A stretch of 37,673 nucleotides of DNA from Nevskia sp035651715 (GTDB lineage: Bacteria > Pseudomonadota > Gammaproteobacteria > Nevskiales > Nevskiaceae): contig DASRFD010000079.1 of assembly GCA_035651715.1 (NCBI GenBank), positions 1 through 37,673 on the forward strand, read 5' to 3'. Shown piece after piece: positions 24,946-32,129 of this stretch. The notes beneath the pieces are model-generated. The model was not told where the DNA came from and made no database searches. It saw only the letters and a list, made by a program, of their open reading frames with translations. Position 1 is the first letter of the stretch, and each line of letters begins with the position of its first letter. The position numbers and the translations under genes are program-made.

Positions 24946-27003
24946 ATGACCCAAGACCTGCTGCTCGAACTCGGAACCGAAGACCTGCCCGCGCGCTACG
25001 TGCGCCCGCTTGCCGAGGCGCTCGCCGCCGGGTTCACCGGCGGACTCGGCAAGCGCGGCGTCGCCGCCGGCGCCGCGCGCGTCTACGCCACGCCGCGCCG
25101 CATCGCCGTGCTGGTGGCGGAGGTCGCCGAGCGCCAGGCCGACCAGAACCTGGAGCGCAAGGGCCCGCAGGTCGCGGCCGCGTTCAAGGACGGCCAGCCG
25201 ACGCCGGCGGCGCTGGGCTTCGCCAAGTCCTGCGGGGTCGAGTTCAAGGCGCTCAAGCAGGAAAACGGCTACCTGGTGTTCCGCAAGAAGCAGAAGGGCC
25301 GCAGGACCTTCGAGTTGATCGCCGAGATCTTCGAGGAGACCCTGAAGCAGATGGATACGCTGGTGCCCAAGCGCATGCGCTGGGGCGGCGGCGAGGAAAC
25401 CTTCGTGCGTCCGGTGCAGTGGATCCTCGCGCTGTACGGCGGCCGCGTGATCCCGCTGCAGCGCTTCGGCCTCAAGGCCGGCAGGAAGACCCATGGCCAC
25501 CGCTTCCATGCGCCGAAGGCCATCGCGCTGCAGACGCCCGGCGCGTACGAGGCGGCCCTGCGCGAGGCGAAGGTGTGGGCCGATTTCGCCAGCCGCCGCG
25601 ACGCGATCAAGTCCCAGGTCGAAGCCGAGGCCGTCCGCCTGCGCGGCACCGCGCGCATCGCCGAGGAGCTGCTGGACGAGGTGACCGCCCTGGTCGAGTG
25701 GCCGGTCGCCATCTCCGGCGCCATCGAGCAGCGCTTCCTGCAGCTGCCGCCGGAAGTGGTGGTGGCCACGGTGGAGACCAACCAGCGCTACTTCACCGTG
25801 TTCGACGGCGCCGGCAAGCTGCTGCCGCACTTCATCACGGTGTCCAACATCGAGTCGAAGGACGTGGCCCAGGTCATCGCCGGCAACGAGCGCGTGGTGC
25901 GGCCGCGCCTGACGGATGCGCTGTTTTTCTGGGAGCAGGATCGCAGGCAACCGCTGGAGGCCCACGGCGAGAAGCTCGCCACGGTGACCTTCCAGAAGGA
26001 CCTGGGCAGCACCGCCGACAAGGTGGTGCGCATCCGCAAGCTGGCCGGCCACGTCGCCGCGCTGGGCGGCGTCGATGCCGCCGTGGCCGACCGCGCCGCG
26101 CGGCTGGCCAAGTGCGACCTGGTCACGCGCATGGTGTACGAGTTCCCGGAGCTGCAGGGCCTGATGGGCGGCTACTACGCCCGCGCGGCCGGCGAGCCGG
26201 AAGCCGTGGCGCAGGCGGTGGCGGAGCACTACCGGCCCGTCCAGGCCGGCGGGCCGATTCCCTCGACCCGCGCCGGCCAGGTCGTGGCCCTGGCCGACAA
26301 GCTCGACACGCTCGCCGGCATCTTCGCCATCGGCCAGAAGCCGACGGCGAGCAAGGATCCCTATGCCTTGCGCCGTGCGGCGCTGGGCGTGCTGCGCATC
26401 TGCATCGAAGGCGAATTGGACCTCGACCTGCGCGCGGTGCTGAAGACCGCGCTCGAAGCCCAGCCCGCCGGCAAGCGCGACGAGGCCGTGCTCAACGACA
26501 TCTGGGAGTTCCTGGTCGAGCGCCTGCGCGGCCTGTGCGCCGAGCGCGGCGCCGGCCCGGAGCAGTTCGAGGCGGTGCGTGCCATGGGCGCGTCGCGCCC
26601 GCTGGACTTCGTGCGCCGGCTCGACGCGCTGCGCGGCTTCCAGGCCACGCCGGCCGCGGCCACCCTGGCCGCGGCGGACAAGCGCGCGCGCAACATCCTG
26701 CGCCAATCCGGCGGCCAGGCCACCGCCACGGTGCAGACCGGACTGTTCGACACGCCGGCCGAGCACGCGCTGCTGGCCGAGCTGGAGCGGGTGGAGGATG
26801 CGGTCAAGCCGCTGCGCGAGCGCGCCGGCTACGGCGCCATGCTGCAGGCCCTCGCCGCGCTGAAGGAGCCGGTCGACGCGTTCTTCGAAAGCGTGATGGT
26901 GATGGCGGACGACCCGGCCGTGCGCGGCAACCGCCTGGCGCTGCTGGCGCGGCTGGATGCGCTGTGCCGCGAGGTCGCGGATCTGTCGTGCCTCCCCGGC
27001 TGA
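24946..27003 (+). CDS. glyS: Glycyl-tRNA synthetase beta chain
   Basis: A 685-residue beta subunit of glycyl-tRNA synthetase, responsible for tRNA-Gly binding. Recognisable segments include LLLELGTEDLPARYVRPLAE at the N-terminus, MRWGGGEETFVRPVQWILAL, TFQKDLGSTADKVVR, and DKLDTLAGIFAIGQKPTASK; the C-terminal part is the anticodon-binding-like region. Length fits the family (about 690). The start ATG follows an A-rich AAAAGAAAAG stretch. It is the last gene before a lower-GC toxin-antitoxin region. Confidence 0.98.
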   Translation: MTQDLLLELGTEDLPARYVRPLAEALAAGFTGGLGKRGVAAGAARVYATPRRIAVLVAEVAERQADQNLERKGPQVAAAFKDGQPTPAALGFAKSCGVEFKALKQENGYLVFRKKQKGRRTFELIAEIFEETLKQMDTLVPKRMRWGGGEETFVRPVQWILALYGGRVIPLQRFGLKAGRKTHGHRFHAPKAIALQTPGAYEAALREAKVWADFASRRDAIKSQVEAEAVRLRGTARIAEELLDEVTALVEWPVAISGAIEQRFLQLPPEVVVATVETNQRYFTVFDGAGKLLPHFITVSNIESKDVAQVIAGNERVVRPRLTDALFFWEQDRRQPLEAHGEKLATVTFQKDLGSTADKVVRIRKLAGHVAALGGVDAAVADRAARLAKCDLVTRMVYEFPELQGLMGGYYARAAGEPEAVAQAVAEHYRPVQAGGPIPSTRAGQVVALADKLDTLAGIFAIGQKPTASKDPYALRRAALGVLRICIEGELDLDLRAVLKTALEAQPAGKRDEAVLNDIWEFLVERLRGLCAERGAGPEQFEAVRAMGASRPLDFVRRLDALRGFQATPAAATLAAADKRARNILRQSGGQATATVQTGLFDTPAEHALLAELERVEDAVKPLRERAGYGAMLQALAALKEPVDAFFESVMVMADDPAVRGNRLALLARLDALCREVADLSCLPG

Positions 27004-27075
27004 GGCCGGTTTGCATCGTTCAAGCGGTGCGGTTCTTGCGGAATCGCCGCGGTTGTTCAGCGTCGTTGTGCCGGC

Positions 27076-27495
27076 TCAGGTCTTTACCTGCGCCGCCAAC
27101 TCGTCCGCTGTCCAGATCGGTTTCGGAAACCGGTCGCGCAGGACCAGCAGATCTGCGTCTCCGGTCACCAATGCGTCGGCATCCCCGACGTATGCGAGAG
27201 CCAGGAACATCTTGTCCTTCTCATCACGGCAGTCGGGAAGATGGGGCCAAGGTGCCGACAGTGCGACCACTTCAGCATAGGGCAGAAAATCGCCGAGCAG
27301 GTCCTTCTGCTCTTCCGCCGAGAGTTTGAACTTGGGGTAAGCCAGGACCCGGACAAGTTCGCGCACCGTGTCCTGACTCGCCAGAGGTCGAAGCTGCTGG
27401 TGCTGCCAAGCACGACGGATCCAGGCCACGCGGCCCGCCCTGAATAACAGCGCCGACAATACGATGTTGGTGTCGAGGACGACCCGACCCCTCAT
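27076..27495 (-). CDS. PIN domain toxin (COG1569 family)
   Basis: A 139-residue PIN-domain protein, the probable toxin of a type II toxin-antitoxin pair. The N-terminal VVLDTNIVLSALLF carries the first catalytic acid (Asp8). ELVRVLAYPKF, CRDEKDKMFLALA and DALVTGDADLLVL supply the other acidic residues of the metal-dependent RNase active site. In this family the enzyme cleaves RNA when free of its antitoxin. The start overlaps the antitoxin stop by 4 nt. Its lower GC compared with glyS suggests acquisition. Confidence 0.9.
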   Translation of the reverse strand: MRGRVVLDTNIVLSALLFRAGRVAWIRRAWQHQQLRPLASQDTVRELVRVLAYPKFKLSAEEQKDLLGDFLPYAEVVALSAPWPHLPDCRDEKDKMFLALAYVGDADALVTGDADLLVLRDRFPKPIWTADELAAQVKT

Positions 27496-27710
27496 CGACG
27501 GGCCCAGGCAATGGCGTCTTCAACATCCTGCTCGGTGATGCCAAGTTCCTCCAGCTTTTCGCGAACGGCCTGGGCTTTTTGGATCTTCACCGGGGTCAGC
27601 ACGATGCGGCCGCCTTCGACAGTGACATCGAAGTACTCCGCCGCATCCACGCTAGACACGGCCGCCTTGGGCAAGGTGATCTGATTCTTCGAAGTGAGTT
27701 TGGCGAGCAT
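27492..27710 (-). CDS. AbrB/SpoVT-type antitoxin
   Basis: A 72-residue protein with an N-terminal swapped-hairpin AbrB DNA-binding domain (MLAKLTSKNQITLPKAAV, YFDVTVEGGRIVLTPV) and a C-terminal helix (VREKLEELGITEQDVEDAIAWARR) that probably binds the PIN toxin. Antitoxin first, toxin second with a 4-nt overlap is the classic order. AbrB-type antitoxins repress their own promoter, which lies in the AT-rich stretch upstream. AAGG near the ATG acts as ribosome-binding site. Confidence 0.88.
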   Translation of the reverse strand: MLAKLTSKNQITLPKAAVSSVDAAEYFDVTVEGGRIVLTPVKIQKAQAVREKLEELGITEQDVEDAIAWARR

Positions 27711-27750
27711 AGGAATGCCTTCATTTCAGCGGAGTTAAATCTTACTTCCT

Positions 27751-27779
27751 TGTATCCTTTTTTCAAGGGAGGGTATCAA
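27751..27779 (-). promoter_or_regulatory. Candidate promoter of the toxin-antitoxin pair
   Basis: On the minus strand, TTGATA (27774-27779) and GATACA (27751-27756) are 17 nt apart. The -35 matches in five of six bases; the -10 is weaker. It lies 40 nt before the antitoxin ATG in the most AT-rich part of the window. Confidence 0.4.
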
Positions 27780-28116
27780 TTTTCATATTTAGCAAATAAA
27801 ATCAATGAGTTAATAACTAGGCGTCCATAAGTGCACTCGGCTCGAAGAGCAATCCGGGCGCTGCCGGCCCTGTATCTAAAGGCAGTTGTGCGCAAGGCTG
27901 GGTGTCGCCCACCTCATCAGCAAATGGCAGCAAGGGCGGGCATATGTCTTTCGAATGGAAAGACTCGGGATATCGCCAATGCCGGGCGACAGGCATCGTG
28001 CTTGTCGTTTGGGCGGGCTCCCCGAGGAGGCCGGTAAGGGGAAGCGCTTACTCCATCAAGTGCTGCCGGCGGTCACGAAGAATTCCAGTTGGACACTTCG
28101 AAACTTCGGCTGGACC
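27780..28116. other. Intergenic stretch with AT-rich end and no recognised gene
   Basis: Bases 27720-27830 are strongly AT-rich, unlike all neighbouring DNA; 27831-28116 has intermediate GC. Several short frames (60-95 codons) are open here, but none has a ribosome-binding site with a recognisable product, and they run into repeat copy C. It may be decayed remains of a gene acquired with the toxin-antitoxin pair. Confidence 0.5.
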
Positions 28117-28173
28117 AGGGCCTGTTCACGCTATTTTGATCGCAGCGATCGATATAGCGTGAACAGGCCCTAG
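28117..28173. repeat. CTAG-bounded palindromic repeat, copy C (57 bp)
   Basis: This is the shortest copy and an almost perfect palindrome: left arm AGGGCCTGTTCACGCTATTT, centre GATCGC-A-GCGATC, right arm ending GCGTGAACAGGCCCTAG. The last CTAG contains the TAG stop of the anti-sigma gene, as copy B does for ntrC. It lacks the internal 120 bp of copy A. Confidence 0.85.
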
Positions 28174-28970
28174 GTATTCGGCTGATTCGCCACGCTGTCG
28201 TTGACCGCCGCGATCTGCAGCTGCGCGAACTCCTTCAGCTCCTCGCCGTTGAGGTCGGACACGGCCCAGTATTCCATCCCGTCCTTGCACCAGTGCACCA
28301 GGCTGTAGCCCTCGCGCGACTGGCCGTGCGGCGCCTCGTCGCCGTCGCTGGCGGGCCAGATGTAGAGATTGATGGCGTGCTTGCGGTGATGGTAGACCAG
28401 CGCCGCCACCTCGCGATGGGCGATGTAGTCGAGGCGGCCGCCGACCAGCGGATAGCCCTGTTGCGCCAGGTCGCGCACCGGCGGGGCGTAGTCCAGCTTG
28501 CCGGCGAACCAGGGCTTGACCGTGTGCTGGTCGCTGGAGGCGACGTCGTTGAGATGGTCGGCCTGCAGCGAGCGCACCTGCGCCGCCACCAGCTCCTCGC
28601 GCAGGGTCTCGTCGGCGCGGCGCGTGCCCAGCCCGAAATTCAGGCCCACCGTCAGCGCCAGGGCGGCGGCGAGCGGCAGGGCCCAGCGCGTCAGCTCGCG
28701 CCGGCGCGGCGCCGCGGGGGGCTGCGCCGGCGCGGCGGGCGCAGCGGCCGGCAGCTGGCGCTGCAGGCGCGCGCGCAGCGTGTCCGGCGCGCGGTGGTAG
28801 GGCAGGGCGCGCACGGCCTGGGCCAGGCCCTTGTGCAGGCGCAGCGCGGCGGCGCATTCGGCGCAGCCTTCCAGGTGCTTTTCGAACGCCAGGGCCTGGC
28901 TCAACTCCAGCTCGCCGTCGGCGTAGGCCGGCAGCAGCCGGCGTGCTTCTTCGCAGTTCATCTCGTTCAT
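28170..28970 (-). CDS. Anti-sigma factor with zinc-finger (zf-HC2) domain
   Basis: A 266-residue anti-sigma factor. Residues 1-40 form a zf-HC2 domain: NCEEARRLLPAYADGELELS, then FEKHLEGCAECAAAL with the H-x3-C-x2-C zinc ligands. A basic/Pro-rich linker leads to one membrane helix (LTRWALPLAAALALTVGLNFG, about 90-112), then a periplasmic or extracytoplasmic domain of about 150 residues (segments GGRLDYIAHREVAALVYHHR, HAINLYIWPAS, LVHWCKDGMEYWAVSDL). It should hold the ECF sigma at the membrane until a signal arrives. The ATG at 28970 overlaps the sigma stop by one base (TGATG). The stop is supplied by repeat copy C. Confidence 0.93.
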   Translation of the reverse strand: MNEMNCEEARRLLPAYADGELELSQALAFEKHLEGCAECAAALRLHKGLAQAVRALPYHRAPDTLRARLQRQLPAAAPAAPAQPPAAPRRRELTRWALPLAAALALTVGLNFGLGTRRADETLREELVAAQVRSLQADHLNDVASSDQHTVKPWFAGKLDYAPPVRDLAQQGYPLVGGRLDYIAHREVAALVYHHRKHAINLYIWPASDGDEAPHGQSREGYSLVHWCKDGMEYWAVSDLNGEELKEFAQLQIAAVNDSVANQPNT

Positions 28971-29521
28971 CACAACGCCTCGATCTGGATGCGCAATTGC
29001 GCGCGGGCGCGCGACAGGCGCGACATCACCGTGCCCAGCGGCACGCCCACGATCTCGGCGATCTCCTTGTAGGACAGTTCCTCCAGTTCGCGCAGGACCA
29101 GGATTTCGCGGTATTCCGGGGCGAGCCTGAGCAGGCCCTGCTCGACCAGGGCCTGGTCGGCCGCGCGCAGCAGCAGCTTTTCCGGGTCGGTGCCGTGCAA
29201 GATCTCTTCTCCGCTCGCCTCCTCGGTATGCAGACCGACGGTGGCCTCGTCGTATTCCACCTCCGACTTGCGGTGTCGGCGCTGCTCCACCCAGGTGTAG
29301 AAGGTGTTGCGCACGATCGCCAGCAGCCAGGCGCGGCCGTCGCCGCCGCGAAAGGTGCCGAAGAAGCGGAAGGCGCGCAGGTAGGCTTCCTGCACCACGT
29401 CCTCGGCGTCGTGCGGATCGCGCGCCAGCCAGCGCGCCAGGTTGTAGGCGGCGTCGAGGTGCGGCGACATCGCCGCTTCGAAGCGGCGGGCCGGTTCGTG
29501 ATCGGTCACGCGCAGATCCAC
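28970..29521 (-). CDS. ECF-family RNA polymerase sigma factor
   Basis: A group IV sigma factor of about 183 residues. Region 2 is AYNLARWLARDPHDAEDVVQ followed by EAYLRAFRFFGTFRGGDGRAWLL-type residues; region 4 is LRLAPEYREILVLRELEELS with YKEIAEIVGVPLGTVMSRLS. A longer frame begins at an ATG at 29542, but that ATG is part of a predicted -10 (GGTTAT) and has no ribosome-binding site. The GTG at 29521 has AAAGGAA nine bases upstream, so it is preferred. It overlaps the anti-sigma gene by one base. It probably recognises the paired promoters in the 29522-29712 gap and so controls itself and the divergent operon. Confidence 0.93.
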   Translation of the reverse strand: MDLRVTDHEPARRFEAAMSPHLDAAYNLARWLARDPHDAEDVVQEAYLRAFRFFGTFRGGDGRAWLLAIVRNTFYTWVEQRRHRKSEVEYDEATVGLHTEEASGEEILHGTDPEKLLLRAADQALVEQGLLRLAPEYREILVLRELEELSYKEIAEIVGVPLGTVMSRLSRARAQLRIQIEAL

Positions 29522-29540
29522 AGGTGTATTTCCTTTCGCC

Positions 29541-29568
29541 ATAACCGGCCCGGCCCGCGCTTTATTCC
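29541..29568 (-). promoter_or_regulatory. Candidate ECF-type promoter of the sigma/anti-sigma operon
   Basis: On the minus strand, GGAATAAA (29561-29568) and GGTTAT (29541-29546) are separated by 14 bases. The same -35 word with the same spacing faces the other way at 29657-29684, and the spacers share CGCGGGC. This matching pair is the evidence for an autoregulated ECF promoter. Confidence 0.7.
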
Positions 29569-29577
29569 CGCCCGCCC

Positions 29578-29618
29578 GCGGCGCCCGGCCGGGCGCCGCC
29601 GCTGGCGGAATATCCGCC
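29578..29618. promoter_or_regulatory. Palindromes between the two ECF promoters
   Basis: A perfect 22-bp palindrome (29578-29599, GCGGCGCCCGG and its reverse complement) and a GGCGGA-ATA-TCCGCC hairpin (29604-29618) lie between the divergent promoters. They may bind a regulator or be structural. Confidence 0.45.
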
Positions 29619-29656
29619 GCCCCGGGGGCGCCCGCAAGTGGGGCGCCCGGGTGGAT

Positions 29657-29684
29657 GGAATAAACCGCGGGCACCGCCGGTATT
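29657..29684 (+). promoter_or_regulatory. Candidate ECF-type promoter of the phosphoesterase/cytochrome operon
   Basis: GGAATAAA (29657-29664), a 14-base spacer and GGTATT (29679-29684) lie 28 nt before the metallophosphoesterase ATG. The ribosome-binding site ACGGAG follows the expected start. It is the partner of the minus-strand promoter at 29541-29568. Confidence 0.7.
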
Positions 29685-29712
29685 GCTCCTCGAATCCCAC
29701 GGAGCGCGCGAA

Positions 29713-30666
29713 ATGACCCAGCAGGACCCCAAAGACGCAGGCGGCGAACAGGGCGGCCTGTCCCGCCGCGAAGTGCTCAAGTGCATGGCCTGGGCCGGCA
29801 GCGGCGTGGTCTGGACCATCAGCGGCGGCGTCGCTTCCTCGGCGCTGGCCGGATCGGCCCAGGCCGCCGAAAGCCAGGGCGAGCTGAGCTTCGTGCAGAT
29901 CAGCGACAGCCACATCGGCTTCAGCAAGCCGGCCAACCCGGACCCGCTGGCGACGCTCAACGAGACCCTGGCGAAGATCAAGGCGCTGCCGACCCCGCCG
30001 GCCTTCATCCTGCACACCGGCGACATCACCCACCTGGCCAAGCCGGAACAGTTCGACACCGCGCAGCAGATCTACGGCTCGCTCGGCATCCCGGTGCATT
30101 ACGTTCCCGGCGAGCACGACCTGGTCGACGGCAACAACCCCAAGCCCTACGCCGAGCGCTTCGCCAAGGACAGCCAGGGCGACGGCTGGTACAGCTTCGA
30201 CGCCAACGGCGTGCACTTCGTCGCTCTGGTCAACGTGGTCAGGCTCGGCGACAAGGGCATGGGCACGCTCGGCGATGCGCAGCTGGCCTGGCTCAAGAAC
30301 GATCTCAAGGGCAAGTCCGCGTCGACCCCGATCGTGGTCTATTCGCACTTCCCGATGTGGGCCCTGTACGAGGATTGGGGCTGGGGCACGCAGGATTCGC
30401 TGGAGGCGATGAAGCTGCTGCGGCGCTTCGGCTCGGTCACCGCCCTCAACGGCCACGTCCACCAGATCCAGCAGAAGGTGGAAGGCAACGTCACCTTCCA
30501 TTCCGCCCGCTCCACCGCCTACCCGCAGCCGGCGCCCGGCCAGGGCGCGGGTCCGGGGCCGCTGCTGGTGCCGGCCGAGCAGCTGCGCGCCAATGTCGGC
30601 CTGCGCTCGGTGAGCATCCGCCAGGGCAAGGGCCTGCTGGCGCTGACCGACAGCAGCCTGGCCTGA
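29713..30666 (+). CDS. Tat-exported metallophosphoesterase
   Basis: A 317-residue calcineurin-like phosphoesterase with a Tat signal: SRREVLK at 17-23 precedes a hydrophobic stretch and ALAGSAQA. Metal ligands follow: Asp65 and His67 (ISDSH), Asp104 (HTGD), His212 (YSHFP), and His248/His250 (NGHVH). The usual GNHD box reads GEHD (133-136), replacing the Asn ligand by Glu. The enzyme should hydrolyse phosphomonoesters or diesters in the periplasm; the substrate is not known. It is the first gene of an operon with a cytochrome c and is probably under the adjacent ECF sigma factor. Confidence 0.9.
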   Translation: MTQQDPKDAGGEQGGLSRREVLKCMAWAGSGVVWTISGGVASSALAGSAQAAESQGELSFVQISDSHIGFSKPANPDPLATLNETLAKIKALPTPPAFILHTGDITHLAKPEQFDTAQQIYGSLGIPVHYVPGEHDLVDGNNPKPYAERFAKDSQGDGWYSFDANGVHFVALVNVVRLGDKGMGTLGDAQLAWLKNDLKGKSASTPIVVYSHFPMWALYEDWGWGTQDSLEAMKLLRRFGSVTALNGHVHQIQQKVEGNVTFHSARSTAYPQPAPGQGAGPGPLLVPAEQLRANVGLRSVSIRQGKGLLALTDSSLA

Positions 30667-30682
30667 CGCCGGGGGTTTTCCG

Positions 30683-31069
30683 ATGAGACCGCAATACCAC
30701 CCGGGCCTCGCCTGGTGCCTGGCGCTGACCGCCGCCGCCGCGACGGCGGCCTGGGCCGACGGGGCCGCCACCAAAGGCGATGCGCAGCACGGCAAGGTGC
30801 TGTACGGCGGCTGCATGGGCTGCCATTCGCTGGACGACAACGACGTCGGCCCGATGCATCGCGGCGTGGTCGGCCGCAAGGCCGGCAGCGTCCCCGGCTA
30901 CGCCTATTCGGCGGCGCTCAAGGATTCCGGCATCGTCTGGGACCCGGCCAGCCTGGACCGCTGGCTGACCAATCCGCAGAAGATGGTTCCCGGCGCCAAG
31001 ATGTTCTTCTCGGTGCCGGACGCGCAGAGCCGGGCCGACATCATCGCCTACCTCGCCACGCAGAAGTAG
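30683..31069 (+). CDS. Class I cytochrome c, periplasmic
   Basis: A 128-residue c-type cytochrome. A signal peptide (about residues 1-25, ending AAWA) is followed by a single haem-attachment motif, CMGCH at 44-48, and a likely distal Met in NPQKMVPGAKMFF. Segments VGPMHRGVVGRKAGSVPGYA and YSAALKDSGIVWDPASLDRW are typical of the cytochrome c2/c550 group. It carries electrons in the periplasm. It begins 16 nt after the phosphoesterase stop, so the pair is one operon; a link between phosphoesterase and electron transfer is not explained. Confidence 0.93.
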   Translation: MRPQYHPGLAWCLALTAAAATAAWADGAATKGDAQHGKVLYGGCMGCHSLDDNDVGPMHRGVVGRKAGSVPGYAYSAALKDSGIVWDPASLDRWLTNPQKMVPGAKMFFSVPDAQSRADIIAYLATQK

Positions 31070-31161
31070 CCGGGCGGCCCCGCGGGCGGGATGCGCGAAT
31101 CGCGGCAGCGGGGCCGAACTGCTTTACTATCCCGCATCCCCAATCCCGACTCCCGGCTGTC

Positions 31162-31698
31162 ATGAAGCTCGTAATCCTGGACCGCGACGGCGTCATCAAC
31201 GAGGACTCGGAAGAGTTCATCAAGTCGGTGGCGGAGTGGAAGCCGATCCCCGGCAGCCTCGAGGCCATCGCCCAGTTGTGCCAGGCCGGGTACCAGGTCT
31301 ATATCGCCAGCAACCAGTCCGGCATCGCCCGCGGCCTGCTCGATTTCGACGCCCTGTTCGCCATCCAGGACCGCCTGCAGCGCGCGGTGGCGGAGCTGGG
31401 CGGGCGCATCGCCGGCTTCGAGTTCGCGCCGGACCATCCCGACCAAGCCAGCGACATGCGCAAGCCCGGCCCGGGCATGCTCAAGGACCTGGCCAAGCGC
31501 CTCGGGGTGAACCTGGAGGGAGTGCCTTTCGTCGGCGATTCAGAGGGCGACATCCTGGCGGCGCGGGCGGCCGGGGCCAGACCCATTTTGGTGCTCACGG
31601 GCAACGGTGCGCGCACCAAAAAGAAGCAGTCCGCGGCGGACGTACCAACTTACAAGAACCTTGCCGAGTTTGCGCGCACTCTTTTGGGGCAAGTTTAG
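31162..31698 (+). CDS. gmhB: GmhB-type HAD phosphatase, zinc loop missing
   Basis: A 178-residue HAD hydrolase of the histidinol-phosphatase/GmhB group. The catalytic motif is ILDRDGVIN (Asp7 nucleophile, Asp9 acid/base). SNQSGIARG (motif II), the RKPGPGML block (motif III Lys), and VGDSEGDILAARAAG (motif IV) are intact. In LPS heptose synthesis GmhB removes the C7 phosphate of heptose 1,7-bisphosphate. The family's Cys-rich zinc loop before RKP is replaced by FAPDHPDQASDMRKP with no Cys. The substrate assignment is likely but not certain. In the family, gmhB often lies near glyQS, as it does roughly here. Confidence 0.8.
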   Translation: MKLVILDRDGVINEDSEEFIKSVAEWKPIPGSLEAIAQLCQAGYQVYIASNQSGIARGLLDFDALFAIQDRLQRAVAELGGRIAGFEFAPDHPDQASDMRKPGPGMLKDLAKRLGVNLEGVPFVGDSEGDILAARAAGARPILVLTGNGARTKKKQSAADVPTYKNLAEFARTLLGQV

Positions 31699-31732
31699 CT
31701 TAGGCCGTTCGCGCAGGGTCCTTGCAGGCTCG

Positions 31733-32125
31733 TCAAATCCCCGCTCGTCCGCACACCGCATAGTCCTCGCGCCGGCGGTCGATGCGCACCGCCACGCCTT
31801 TCGCGTCCGGCACCGCGCCCGGCTTGTGGATGGTCAGTTTCAGCGACAGCACCGGGTGGCGCTCGAACAGCAGCCGCGCCAGGGATTCGGCCAGGGCCTC
31901 GATCAGCCGGAACTCGCGCGAGGCGGCGAACGCCACCACCTCGTCCGACACCGCCTTGTAGTCGATGGCGTCGCGCAGGCGGTCGGTGGCGGCGGCGGCG
32001 CGGGCGTCCATGCCCAGCTCCAGGTCGATCAGCAGCGGGCGCGGCCGGTGCTGCTCCCAGGCATGCACGCCGATGACGGCGCGGGCCTGCAGGCCGGTGA
32101 TGAGGATGTGGTCGTAGGCGCTCAT
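31733..32125 (-). CDS. folB: Dihydroneopterin aldolase
   Basis: A 130-residue canonical FolB, which cleaves 7,8-dihydroneopterin to 6-hydroxymethyl-dihydropterin and glycolaldehyde in folate synthesis. Catalytic residues are Glu24 (VHAWEQH) and Lys101 (TIHKPGAV). The segments ITGLQARAVIGVHAWE and FRLIEALAESLARLL match well. It lies 4 nt after the tsaD stop on the same strand, so it is in the tsaD transcript. A divergent, longer FolB-like protein is at 13359. Confidence 0.93.
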   Translation of the reverse strand: MSAYDHILITGLQARAVIGVHAWEQHRPRPLLIDLELGMDARAAAATDRLRDAIDYKAVSDEVVAFAASREFRLIEALAESLARLLFERHPVLSLKLTIHKPGAVPDAKGVAVRIDRRREDYAVCGRAGI

Positions 32126-32129
32126 GGCC

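Noticed and set aside
27886..28173. A 95-codon frame upstream of repeat copy C
   Set aside because: Its last 20 codons are the repeat itself, and no ribosome-binding site or family similarity is visible.
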